This document shows, one piece after another, positions 30,899 to 41,460 of a stretch of DNA of 64,000 nt. Made by a program: the position numbers and the translations under genes. The stretch covers positions 150,218,107 to 150,282,106 of the forward strand of contig CM043963.1 of NCBI GenBank assembly GCA_014529385.2, written 5' to 3'. Under the pieces are notes generated by a model that saw only the letters and a program-made list of their open reading frames with translations, searched no databases and had not been told where the DNA came from. The number at the start of each line of letters is the position of its first letter. The first letter of the stretch is position 1. The DNA comes from Adiantum capillus-veneris. Lineage: Eukaryota; Streptophyta; Polypodiopsida; Polypodiales; Pteridaceae.

Positions 30899-32110
30899 CT
30901 TTGTGGATCCCCACGAGAAAGGGACTCCTTTTATATCAAGATATGTAGTACGAACACAGTCCCAAGAACCTCATGGACATTCTTCAAATCGGCCCAATCA
31001 CGGATAGTGTCTATCTTGGCCGGATCCATTTGCACTCCTGCTGCTAAGACAAAGTGTCCCAAAAAAAGTATTATCTCTGAAGCAGATGATCTCTGTGTTC
31101 TGCCTCATTCTTGGAGAAAACAATGATATCATCAAAGAAAGTGCCAACAAATAGCCTGTACTCTCGAAAATCCTGTCCATCATCCGGTTAAATGTCGCAA
31201 GAGCATTGGTTAAGCCAATAGGCATCACCAAAAACTCAAATAACCCGAAAAGTAGTCCGAAAGGCTGTCTTGTAGACGTCTCCCGACGCGATTCAAATAT
31301 GATGATATCCACTCTTCAGATCAATCCTGCTACGGCACGAGGATCCCTATAACCTGTCGAGTATCGATCCTAGGAATCGGAAATCTGTTCTTGATGGTGA
31401 TTTTGTTGAGAGCTCTATAATCGATGCACTTTCTCCAAGATCCGTCTTTCTTCAAATCCAACAACAGTGGAGAGCAATACGGTGAAGTACTAGGCTGGAC
31501 AAGACACTTTTCCAAGAGGTCCTTCACTTGGTTCATAATCTTTTCATTTTGTACTCGGCTCACATAGAAAGGTGGCCGGTTCGGTGGTGTGCTTCTAGGT
31601 ATCAGATCAATGGTGTGATCTTCAAGCCCTCTAAAAAGCAATTGGCATGAGTGTGGAGAAAATCCTTGGCGTTCTTTTGTTCAGGTCAAAACATATTCAA
31701 TCTTTATCCATCGTTCAGTTCTGTCCCAAAAGAATGAGTAAAGAAATTGAAGTTCATCAAGTACAATCTCTGAGCCCTTCATTTGTCAAAGTCGCTTTCT
31801 CGGCCCGGTAGTCAACCACGGCGTAGTTCTTGTGGTATCAAGGGATTCCGAGTAGAACGTCACTCGCGTGCCCTAAACACCTCTGTCATTGCAAACGAAG
31901 TTTGCCAATGCTTGGTGTAATGGCAACATCCCGTCCGGGTGCCAACCGAACTACCTGCGCCTGTGGCGTCAGTCTGTCGGGCGTAATTACAAATCGAGCC
32001 GCCAATTCCAAGTGAAAAGAAGTTGGCCTTGGCTCCTTCAAAAGAGCTTCCTGATCCTTCACATTGTCCCAAAAGCGGCAAAATTTGTACTTTCATTCAT
32101 TTGATTTGGT
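30899..32110 (-). pseudogene. Gypsy protease and reverse transcriptase relics of element B
   Basis: Minus strand. Protease remnant: FEGAKANFFSL (about 32000-32040), where element E has FDPGALANFIS, so the Asp-x-Gly active site is gone; later DVLLGIPWYHKNYAVVDY (about 31800-31860). RT remnant: [20 protein letters not shown] (about 31470-31530), [20 protein letters not shown] (about 31365-31425), FGLFEFLVMPIGLTNALATF (about 31180-31240). The catalytic FFDD is present only in a shifted frame near 31120. Several stops and deletions. Confidence 0.8.
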
Positions 32111-33808
32111 TCAGGTCTCACACTGTGGTACCAATTCTGCTTTTCTATTTGCCTTTTTTGCCACTTTTCTCAGCTGCTCTCGAACTCCAGGCCTGTCGTC
32201 GTCCTTATCATTCTGTTGTTTCGGTGCCTTTTTAGGGCACCTCGCGGAGATACGTCCATGTTTCCCGCATCCAAAGCACTTCCCCTCTTTTATGAAGCGA
32301 GCTCTCTCCTCAGGAGTAAGCTTGGGCCGTGCATCCTTTTTCTGTGGGTTGCTCTTTTTCTTTCTACTTTCATTCCCAGAAGTCTGTTCGGCTTGTTGTG
32401 TCATAGCCTCATCTGTGGGGTAGGTCAGACTGCCAGAGTGAATGGCAAAGCCCCACTTCGCATGACTCATCAACTCCTGAATAGAAGCTGACTTCTGTTC
32501 CAAGCAGTGATCTCGGATCTGTCGGTAGACCCAAGGTGAACCGCTCAATCTGTTCCCTGAACGAGATCTTCTTGAATGAAGAGGCAGGTAGAAAAGAGTT
32601 CCAGAATCTCTCACAGTAAGCATTTATTGTATCTTTCTTGGTCATCCGAAGATGGTTCCAAGCAGCTCGTATATCTCGTTCATACTCTTGTGTCAACCAA
32701 GAAGAAATAAAAAGCTTCTTAAATTTCAGCCATTTAAGTGGCGCAGTCTTGTTTAAAGAAGAGTGGACCACCACTTGCGATCATTCCCCTTTAAAAGAAG
32801 AGTGGACCACCACGTGCGAGCATTCCCCTTAAAGTAAGAGGCAGCTCTCCGAATCTTGGAGTGCTTTGAGTAGCGTCCTCCCGCAAAAGCGATGTCAAAC
32901 TGCTGTATAAAAGACAAAGCCTTTGAAGCATCTGAGTATCCTGGAAAAGTATCAAATTTGATGGAGTGTCCACCTTCCTTAAACTCTCAGACTTTCTTGC
33001 TTTTATCTTCCAGAAAGTCATACTGGTTGGCTTTATAAAAATTCTTCTTGTTCGCATGAAAGTTTCTGTCATCGGAATCTGAGCGATCTGTAGGCGAGTC
33101 CTCAATAGAACTGTTAGCTTCTGGGCGAGATTTAGCCTTCTTTGCCTTTTTCTTGCCCTTTCCGAAGCGTTGTTTCTTGCTTTGCGTTTTGCCTTTTCTG
33201 TCTTCTTCGCTAGAATCTGAAGAGCCAGAAGAACTGTCAGAAGAAGAAGAAGAAGAAGAAGAAGAAGAACTGGGTACTCCTTCAAAGTGAACACGCCTCT
33301 TCTGTTTCTTTGCTTTATCAAATGTCGACTGACGACCCAAATAACCCGGGAAGTCAGTGCCTTTCTTCTGCTTTTTTCCGTGCTTTTTTGGCTTTCTTTT
33401 GTGCGTCAAAAAGCTGAGCAATCCGTGCATCAACCACCTCTTCTAGCTCCTCTCTGAATATTTCTTGTGAGCAGAAGGTTTCTTGAGAGCGGGTTTTGGG
33501 GGTGGTGTAGTGGTTTTCTGCCACTGCTCATGCACTTCCTGAAAAGAAGTCTCGCTCATATATTCAAATATTGGGTCCTAAGCAAAATTGAGCATCATCT
33601 TTGTTGCATCGCCAATCAATTGATGACGCTCCATCTCTCGTCGCTCCGCCTGAGTAGGCCGAGGCGAGCCATACTCTGCCGGAATCTTCGTTGTGATCTC
33701 TGCCCGCATCTCCAGATGCAGAGGGAGTCGATTGATCCTTGCATGAAGCCATAGGTGCTGCGGGAAAAAATTGTGGATCGGATTTTTCGTAGAAGAGAAG
33801 TTGACTGT
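32111..33808 (-). pseudogene. Gypsy gag of element B
   Basis: Order on the minus strand: QSTPSASGDAGRDHNED near the primer site, TKMMLNFA, a serine-rich tract (about 33235-33270), SIKFDTFPGY, a Trp-Trp motif (WWSTLL), then the open stretch 32111-32623 with SGSLTYPTDEAMTQQAEQ, ERARFIKEGK, and an intact zinc knuckle CFGCGKHGRISARC (about 32245-32285). A 39-base duplication (32755-32793 and 32794-32831) repeats the WWSTLL region in frame. Stops and frameshifts elsewhere. Parallel in order to the composite A gag. Confidence 0.85.
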
Positions 33809-33820
33809 GCTCTGATACCA
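33809..33820 (-). other. Primer binding site of element B
   Basis: The minus strand reads TGGTATCAGAGC, the exact initiator-Met tRNA complement, one base from the 5' LTR end. Confidence 0.95.
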
Positions 33821-33821
33821 C

Positions 33822-34180
33822 TGTAACAAACTTGGACACTCCAAGTCAAGAATCAATCGCGACAGCACCAAATAACCACTTCAAAACAATTCACAGATCA
33901 CAATAGATTTGCATTGGCCCGACGGAGTTCCGTGCCAAGAGATATTGGCCCCAAAGACTAGCGCCTCTTTCGGTATTTCTTTATGAATTAAATCAATGTC
34001 AAAGTACAAAGAGCGGTTAGGGTTTCACTCTCAGACTCTGCGTCCAGATGCTTTGGAGAGTGAGCCCCTCACCGCGTATTTAAAGATTACAAGGGATGCC
34101 CAAAAGCAGAGCCCCAAAAGCTTCTTGTTCAAAAGCAAAATTCCCTCTCTCTCTCTCTCAAGAGAGCAGAAATAAAGCAA

Positions 34181-34248
<68 letters not shown>

Positions 34249-34494
34249 CAAATTGCGTAGCCAAAAAGCCCCAAAGTCTTGCGTCACTTGCTGGCCCCTT
34301 TTTCCACGCCACAAAATCCGGAAAAAGCTCCCACGTGGCATTTCAGCGCCAAAGTTAGGGTTTCCAGCCACATTAGGGTTTCAGCCAGCAGTTAGGGTTA
34401 GGGTTTCAGTCAGCAATTAGGGTTTCTATAAATTAGGGTTTCTGGCAGAAATTAGGGTTTCTGTTGTCGGTAGCCACGCCATCACTTTGTAGCA
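33822..34494 (-). mobile_element. 5' LTR of element B
   Basis: 673 bases; minus strand TGCTACAAAGTGATGGC to CCAAGTTTGTTACA. Longer than its partner because of a (CT)n expansion (34185-34244). Teloboxes cluster at about 34356-34470, including GTTAGGGTTAGGGTTTCAG. Confidence 0.9.
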
Positions 34495-34499
34495 CGAAC

Positions 34500-36081
34500 A
34501 AACTTTGCATGCAATGTAGATGAACATAGAGACGGAGTGCCAAACCGTTCACCTGACACACGCAAACAATGAGATCGAAGCTTTCTCTTCTGATCTAAAT
34601 CAATCAATTGTGGCAATTCACAACGGAAATGCCCATGCTTGGTGCTCATACTTTCTTATGCTCTTTCTACAACCGTGTCGTGCCAAGGAAGAGACATGAA
34701 ATGTGACTTCCTTGAATGCATACTTTTCAGCTTTTTATGGACGATCCGCATACATTCGTGCTCATTCATGAGGGAAACGTGCTCAACGTACAATATGTCA
34801 TGCCTATGAAAAGGGATCACATAAGGACGGTGACTAAAATACAGGAAACGATCACAAATGAAACACTCGAACAATGCGTGCTGACGAATCATTCGAACAC
34901 ATAGTACTTCCAGTAAGGGTTCTTTGGACCTAGGCTAGGGAGCCAAGATCGGTTCTTCTTGATTGGTCGAATCTTCCTGTGGGGTTTCTTTGGACCTCGA
35001 GTCGAGAGCGAAGATCGGTTCTTCGTGATTGATCGTCTCTGCAATGAGGTTAGTTTCACTATAGAAAGTATCAACTAACACATCATCCTTGTAAACAATC
35101 ACACATCTTCATGCAAATCATCGTGCTCGTGAGAAATCACATCTTGATAATAATGCAAATTATCATGCTTGTGAGAAATCACATCGTGATCATCATGCAA
35201 ATCCTGTGTGTCGTGCTTGAGAGAAGAAGAGACTAAGTCTCCTTTTCCCGAATCTCTTCAATCTTCGCGTGCACATTAGAAATGAGAGAGGAAGAATGAA
35301 CAACGTTCTTGCGATCCAATTCTGTTTTTCTTTCTGCGTACTTGCCTTCAAATTCTTTGGCCTCTAAGCGTAATTGCTCGCGCTCACGCTCCATGGCTGC
35401 CATTCTTGCTTCGTGCCACGTTGTCATCATGTCCATCATCGTCTTGCACCAAGCCTCCATAGGATCTGGTGCAATCCTTGCCGTAGATGGGGACGGGGGA
35501 GGGTCAGAAAAACCTCCTGGTGGGGAAAATTCTTCTTCGTCTCTCTCATGCTCATCACCTCCAAGCGAAGTATCCATTCCGCTTCGAGTGATGACCATCC
35601 ACTGAAGTCGAGGGTTCTTGTGGTCTTGGGTTCTTAAGTTCACGAGGAACTTGGGTTCTTGGGGGTCTTGGTTCTTGGGGTTCTTGAGTTCTTGAGCTCT
35701 TGAGGTTCTTGCAGGTCTTGCAGGTCTTGAGGTTCTTCTTTCGCTTGCAATCTGTGTTAGAGAAGGATCTTCTCTTCACCCTAGTTCTGCTCTTTTCCGC
35801 GGACGCACCCCTTGGCGGCCTTGCGCTCACACCAAGGTTGCTTTTTCCCACCTCACGTCGATTGGCCGGCCGCTAAGTGCACTGTCCGCTCTCAATGAGT
35901 GAAAAGAGGCACAAGGGGAGACTGGACAAGCCCTTCTTTCTTGGGTTTCCTGTCACTCTTCAGAAACACGATTAGGAATCGACACGCCCAAGTAAACTTG
36001 GGTAACGTGCGACCGCAATAAGCAAAAAAAATTTTGTGGTTCTCGTGGTTCTTTCCTTGAGTGATACAGAACACTGCCAAA
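34500..36081 (-). pseudogene. D-family reading frame, N-terminal and middle part (D1)
   Basis: Minus strand from near 35851: GKSNLGVSARPPRGASAEK and VKRRSFSNTDCKRKK, a Pro-Arg-Thr-Gln repeat (minisatellite GGTTCTTG, about 35640-35740), then MVITRSGMDTSLGGDEHER (start about 35598) with an acidic Pro-rich stretch and a coiled coil (MEREREQLRLEAKEFEGKY). After about 35233 many stops appear, though FDQSRRTDLGSLA and similar traces of the D2/D3 C-terminal half can be followed to 34500. N-terminal MVITRSG resembles retrotransposon gag starts. No zinc knuckle. Confidence 0.65.
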
Positions 36082-36093
36082 GCTCTGATACCA
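36082..36093 (-). other. Primer binding site of D1
   Basis: Minus-strand TGGTATCAGAGC, exact initiator-Met complement, one base from the LTR. It proves that D1 is an LTR retrotransposon although it has no pol. Confidence 0.95.
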
Positions 36094-36094
36094 A

Positions 36095-37301
36095 TGTAAG
36101 GTGCAGCGGAATGAATGTTGTTCTTTCTCAAGATGAGTGCTCCATAATGTGCTCAAGGTTCCTTTTACTTACGGAAGGGAGGGCCTTCCGTTCCTTTAGT
36201 GAGAGAGTGCAATGGACACAAACAAAGTGAATGGACACAGTGAATGGAAGTGCATGAGACTGAGAGATAGAGAAGAGAATACGACACCAGAGACGTAAAA
36301 CCCTCCTCCGAAGGCCCCACTCTCTATGGCGAGAGTGGTCTACTTATGATTGCACAAATCTCTACAATGCTTGGACTTGCCGACGATGTCGACGACGATG
36401 AGGATGATGACGAGACGGGCTGAAATCTGAAAATGCTAAGGGCTGAAATCTGCAAATCTTTATCTGCTGAATTCTGACTCTATTTCGATGACGACGGTAC
36501 GATGACGATGTGCTGAAAACGCAGATGCTGAAATCTGCGTTTTCCGGGCTGAATCTGTAAACCTTGCGGAATCTGACCGTGCGGCGAGGATCTGCTGTGG
36601 GAAGGTGAGATCTGCGAGATTCGGGGCTAGATCTGCGAGTGCTAAAGGCTGAAAACTGAAAACCCCGGTGGTTCTTGATGTTCCGTCGTGGTGAATCTGC
36701 AAAACGCCGGGGCTGATCTGCAAACCAAAAATGCTAGGGCTGATTTGAAGTCTTCTTGCAAAAACGCTAGGGCTTTTGCTGGTTCTATTGTAGGCTGATC
36801 TGTGGTTCTACTATTGCCGGGAATCTGCAAGTGCAAAATTGCTGGCTGATCTGGGTTCTTGATGCAAAACGCTAGCCTCGCTGCTGTGTAGCAAAAACCG
36901 CTAGGCCTTGCTGGGGGTTCCTGCTGAGAAGGTGCCTGTTGAACCGAAGCTCCTGCTGCCTCATCTGCCAGAAAGTGCTAGCGCTAGGTTTCTTATTTAC
37001 ATCCTTGTCAAAACTGCCCTACCTAGTTCCCAACAAAAGTCACTTAAAAATAATAAGTGAAAAATGTCAAAAATAGGGAAAATAGGTCTATGCACTGTAA
37101 AAATGCTCCTGATGGAAATCTGATGATCATGCTGTGTGCAACCAGAGGATATGCATCTAATCTAAGTGCCTGGACATGCACGGTCTGCGAATAGACTCAC
37201 AAAAGTGATCACTTCCTATTCTAGACTGACTTGACTGAACTGAACCTTGGTCATGCTGTAGCTTGTCCACGGACACATAGGGTTGGACGTGTCACGTGAC
37301 A
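36095..37301 (-). mobile_element. 5' LTR of D1
   Basis: 1207 bases, plus-strand TGTAAGGTGCAGCGGAATGA to GTGTCACGTGACA. Shares order and content with 26693-27923, including triplet runs and AAAACGCT-like motifs. Confidence 0.88.
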
Positions 37302-37725
37302 TCCTGCCGGGGGGTCTCTTGTTGAGAAGGTGCATTGTTGGACACAGGTCCCTACTGCCTCTTCTGCTAGAGAATGCTAGCGCTAGCTTTTCTTATATAT
37401 ATTCATAGCCAATTTGCCCTACCTAGTTTCCCAACAAAAGTCACTTAATAATAATAAGTGAAAAGTGGCTAAAATAGGGAAAATAGGTCTGTGTAGTGTA
37501 AAAATGCTCTTGATGGGTTCTGACTGTAATCTGATGATCATGCTGTGTGCAACCAGAGGATATGCATCTACTCTAAGTGTCTGGACATGCACGGTCTGCG
37601 AACAGACTCATAAAAGTGCCAGAACACTTCCTAAGCTAACTGAACCAAACTGAATCGAACTGAACCCATGTCATGAAGTAGCTTGTCCACGTACACCTAG
37701 GGTTAAATGTGCACGTGACACTTTC

Positions 37726-38099
<374 letters not shown>

Positions 38100-38207
38100 A
38101 TGAAGCAAGTGTGGAGACTTTGCACACTCGCCCTTTCTGCACTAGCTCTTTGGATTGCCCTCCTTAACCAACAACCCCCTCTATTTCCTCAACAAATAAT
38201 TCTAACT
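38100..38207 (+). CDS. Possible first exon of a DPM3-like small membrane protein
   Basis: ATG at 38100 opens 36 codons: MKQVWRLCTLALSALALWIA then LLNQQPPLFPQQIILT, followed by the consensus donor GTAAGT at 38208. The N-terminal membrane segment with SALWI and LL resembles the start of plant dolichol-phosphate mannosyltransferase subunit 3, which anchors the catalytic subunit in the ER membrane. Similarity fades after about residue 22. No second exon was found before element E2 begins near 38640, so it may be the 5' exon of a gene broken by the repeats, a captured fragment, or chance. Transcript data or a protein search would decide. Confidence 0.35.
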
Positions 38208-38639
38208 GTAAGTGTTGTGAGGTCAATGGTTTTTAAAAGAAAAAGCTAACGAATCTGTAACTTTTACATCGTTGTAAACTTTAATGTATGTGCTATGTAG
38301 GTATGGACAACTTAACATTTGTGCGCGTCTACTTGTGCGTAAAGTAATTAATTTTATGTTTGTGCAATAATCATGCTGTGAGAAACCTCATGCAAGTCTA
38401 TGTGCTAGGAAGGGACTGAACAAGTCATCAATATTCTATGTTATACATTCAAACACTTTTTTGAGATGAATATTACACTTTATTTCTTCTGTCTCTGGTG
38501 GTATCACTAGCCCATGCACACGATTCTCATAAGGACTTCACAACAATGCATTCTCAGCCCATTTATGTTATTCAACAGAGCATGCATCTCCTCTATTCTA
38601 ATTGAAACCGGCCTGTAGGGCGGTAGACTTTAGCTTCAC
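38208..38639. other. Gene-free stretch, possible intron
   Basis: A/T-rich, starts with a good donor site and contains acceptor-like TATGTAG (near 38300), but no coding continuation seen. Confidence 0.35.
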
Positions 38640-39764
38640 CCGATCTTTACACTGTGTAACTTTACTTGAACTTTACGACACAAAGGAACTTCACGTATAA
38701 GCTTGTGATTGGAATTCAACACTTCAAAATAAAACACGGCTTGGCAGCTAGAGTGCTTCCAAGCAGATAGCGACACCCTGTTGGCCCCAAAGACAGGCGC
38801 CCCTTCGATATTTCTTTATTCTTATTGCACTTGAGAAAAACCTGTAAACTTCTACATGCTGTCCCACTTTTATCGCGCTGAAATTCCCCTACTCTTAACC
38901 AATTTTGGCAGCATAACCACAGTAGAAGTCTCCACGGACAAAATCCCAAGTAAACAGTGACTTTCCACGCACTTTAAAGCTCTTTACAAAACCTGGCGAG
39001 AAATTACAGCACACTGAAATCTCTGTTTTTGGCCTCCAATTTGCACCAAAACACCTATTTGGTGATTCCCTAGCTTCCCTGAAGCTCTTGGGACGTGTAG
39101 GCGTCAAAACTGACCAAAACCCTAAACTTGCAAAAAATTACAGCAAGCTGTAATTCTCTGTTTTGCACTCCGATTCGTGCGCGGATCACTCTTGTGGGTA
39201 GCCCTCGAGCTCCCGTACATGTAGGGTTACTTGCCTTTTGAAATTAGACGAGATTCTTCGTGGGAAATCTCTCTAAATTGTCCTGTAGAAGCGCCCAAGG
39301 CTTTCCCGAGGCTCCCCTAGCATTACCTTGTAGTTTAGGTGCAAAACCCTAAACCTGCAAAAAACCACAGCAGGTTGTAATTCCCTGTTTCGCATCATTT
39401 TGAGTAGAGCAAACACGTCTACGCGTGTCTCAAAAGCTCCCGCACGCAATGGGACAGTTCCCCCTGTAAATCGAACGAATTTTGACGCGAGAAAACTCTC
39501 CGTTTTCGCATTTGTTTGCGATGGAACTGTGCGTATCTGAAGGGGATTAGCAATTAGCTAATCCGGCTCCTATACAGAAGGCTCTTGCCTTGGCAAACGC
39601 GCATACCGAGAACTGTACATGGTCATCTAAGAAGCCCAACTAGAGGGGCATTACCATATGGGCAAAGGGGGGAGAGAGATGCGCGAGAGCAAATCATCGC
39701 GTTGCATGAGACAAGGGAGAAGGCAAGCTTTCCGTTAAAGTTGTGATCACCTGCACTCACTACT
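38640..39764 (-). mobile_element. E2 3' LTR, left part
   Basis: Reads as a diverged reverse complement of the E LTR: GAACTGTACATGGTCATCTA, GATGCGCGAGAGCAAATC and GAAGGCAAGCTTTCCGTTAA match E near 43830-43950. The shared R/U5-like block TTGGCCCCAAAGACAGGCGC is at about 38779-38798. Several copies of ACAGCA(A/G)GxTGTAATTCxCTGTTT also occur (39007-39390). The left end is approximate. Cut at 39764 by F. Confidence 0.75.
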
Positions 39765-40075
39765 TGTTAGATTTACACCACTCTGTTGCTTCATGGGTCT
39801 AGGGCATGCATGTACGGCTAGTGTGCCTCCGGGCCGGCCACCCTTTGCATATGCATTTAGACTGCACTATCCGGCCGCCCACCTAGTCCGGGCGCCCTCA
39901 TTTTTCAGGTTGGGTCGTGGGAGATTTTTCCAGGCTTTGCCCTACCTCCCCTTAGGCACCTATTTATGGGGCCAGGGGTACCCACTTCCACTATTTGGTT
40001 ATTGTGTATTGGGTCTTTTGCTCATGGTAGTCATGGGGGGCTGATCGCCCGCTCTTCACCATATCTTGCGTATGT

Positions 40076-40127
<52 letters not shown>

Positions 40128-40152
40128 GGTTCCGCACACGCGCACTCTTACA
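39765..40152 (+). mobile_element. 5' LTR of F
   Basis: 388 bases, TGTTAGATTTACACCACTCT to GCGCACTCTTACA, with a (CT)n tract at 40079-40125 near its end. The same wording (GGGCATGCATGTACGGCTAG, CCTCCGGGC) recurs from 43030. Confidence 0.9.
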
Positions 40153-40164
40153 TGGTATCAGAGC
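40153..40164 (+). other. Primer binding site of F
   Basis: TGGTATCAGAGC, exact initiator-Met complement, touching the LTR. Confidence 0.95.
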
Positions 40165-40326
40165 TTTAGGCTCTCCATGGGACTAGCGCTTCTGTAGAGG
40201 TTTTCCTCCCAAGGGATCACAATAGCCAGTGTTTCACTATGCAGGCCTAGCGCTAGCATCTCTGTCGACTTTCATCGCCGGAAAGTTTTCTACCTGCCTA
40301 GCATTTTTTGCATTACTCAACGTTTT

Positions 40327-41460
40327 TTGCAGATCAGGCTAGTGTTTTTGGCATCAGGTTGGCGTTTTGCAATTGCAAGCATTGCTCTGCATCTCCCACT
40401 ACAGGCGCTCACTTCTCTGCACCAAATCGCACCAAAAACACACCAGAATTGCCTAGCGTTTTCTGGACCAGATCTGCGTTTTTGGGACAGCTTACATTTT
40501 TACACCTCGCTGTGTTTCTTGGTTTGCTGCTGCGTTTTCAGCAGAGGAGGGGAGTGCGGGGCTTTACTCCACCAGATCTTGCCTACGACACACGGCCTTG
40601 CATCCGGTGCGTTGCCGGTCCGATTCTTCTTCAGATCTACAGATTTCAGCCATATAGCCTGCTGTTTTTTCTGTTTTCAGCCCACCTGGGGCTGTGAAAT
40701 TGATTACCGGCCCTCCCTACACCCTCTACACCGCCCCGGACCATGCTGGGAGCGTACAAGCATGTTGAAAATCGCTGGACAGCAGCGTTTTCATCACCTC
40801 GCAGTTGCATTTTTGGGTGGACAGCAGCCACATGGCTTGTATTTTTTACAGAGGATGAAGTTACCTCCTACCAGGTTACCATCCGGTGGTGGTCCATACG
40901 GTCTCTTATTGACTGCTGTAGTACACGGTATCTTTGACATTGGCTTGATCATCTACGGGCGTATGATCCTTGGAAGATTCATTCATTCCAGCCATCATTC
41001 GGCGGTTGCGCACTATAGAGGGGGTGGTGACTTGTGGTTTGCTATGGACACACCTATGCCCTCATCAGAGGAGCTCACACGAGATATGGCCATGCTCAGG
41101 GCATATGTGATTCCGACATTCCCAGAGAAGACACCACCATCTTGTGTGGACAGACACTTACCACTTGACCTCGACACATCATATCACTTGCTTACACAGG
41201 AGCATCTACATGGACTTAGGGAGAGGATCTTGGATCTCTTCTTGGACAGGTTCATTGCTTGGATCTACAGACTCGAGTGGGACTTCAATGCTTTGGACTC
41301 TCTTGGAGAGTTTACCTGCGAGATGCGGGAGATCAGGCATCCCGCGACTACACCCAAAGTCACTCGGAGCTTGGCTTGGATGGTAGTGCAGTTGTCACAA
41401 GACGGGCACCACGTGCCAATAGAAAAGAACAGACTGAACAGACTTTTAGCACTTCATTAA
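40327..41460 (+). CDS. Unrecognised 377-codon reading frame of element F
   Basis: The only long frame in F. The first half (to about 41043) is rich in Cys, Phe, Leu and His and may be leader sequence rather than protein, since it contains repeated GCGTTTTxGCA-like motifs. The half from ATG at 41044 looks more protein-like (MDTPMPSSEELTRDMAMLRA, HGLRERILDLFLDRFIAWIY, CEMREIRHPATTPKVTRSLA), mostly helical and charged, and could be a gag-like protein. No zinc knuckle, protease or other motif. The stop at 41458-41460 coincides with the start of an inserted solo LTR, so the original frame may have been longer. Function unknown. Confidence 0.4.
   Translation: MQIRLVFLASGWRFAIASIALHLPLQALTSLHQIAPKTHQNCLAFSGPDLRFWDSLHFYTSLCFLVCCCVFSRGGECGALLHQILPTTHGLASGALPVRFFFRSTDFSHIACCFFCFQPTWGCEIDYRPSLHPLHRPGPCWERTSMLKIAGQQRFHHLAVAFLGGQQPHGLYFLQRMKLPPTRLPSGGGPYGLLLTAVVHGIFDIGLIIYGRMILGRFIHSSHHSAVAHYRGGGDLWFAMDTPMPSSEELTRDMAMLRAYVIPTFPEKTPPSCVDRHLPLDLDTSYHLLTQEHLHGLRERILDLFLDRFIAWIYRLEWDFNALDSLGEFTCEMREIRHPATTPKVTRSLAWMVVQLSQDGHHVPIEKNRLNRLLALH

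Larger units (their letters stand above)
28270..34494 (-). mobile_element. Element B, gypsy chromovirus nested in D1
   Basis: 6225 bases, minus strand, LTRs 28270-28883 and 33822-34494, perfect initiator-Met primer site, and gag-pol remnants in order. Closest relative in the window is composite A (same gag, RNase H, integrase and chromodomain wording), but the LTR beginnings differ (TGCTACAAAGTGATGGCGTGG against TGTCACAAACTGGTGACGTGG). Single complete insertion with perfect target duplication. Confidence 0.92.
26693..37301 (-). mobile_element. D1, full-length non-autonomous LTR retrotransposon (split by B)
   Basis: LTRs 26693-27923 and 36095-37301 in minus orientation. Flanks are TCCTA (26688-26692) and TCCTG (37302-37306), a probable target duplication with one change. 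The interior outside B (27924-28269 and 34500-36094) holds the D-family reading frame with many breaks. No RT or integrase. Element B sits inside with its own target duplication. Confidence 0.85.
25960..37720 (-). mobile_element. Solo LTR D0, split by D1
   Basis: One D-family LTR made of 25960-26692 (plus-strand start TGTAAGGTGCAGCGG) and 37302-37720 (end GTGCACGTGACA). Total about 1150 bases once the nested element is removed, like other D LTRs. CTTTC flanks both ends (25955-25959 and 37721-37725), which makes it a complete solo LTR left by LTR-LTR recombination. D1 was then inserted within it. Confidence 0.85.

Noticed and set aside
36082-36093. tRNA gene fragments at the TGGTATCAGAGC sites
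   Set aside because: Only the 12-base primer complement is present at each LTR edge, with no tRNA body.
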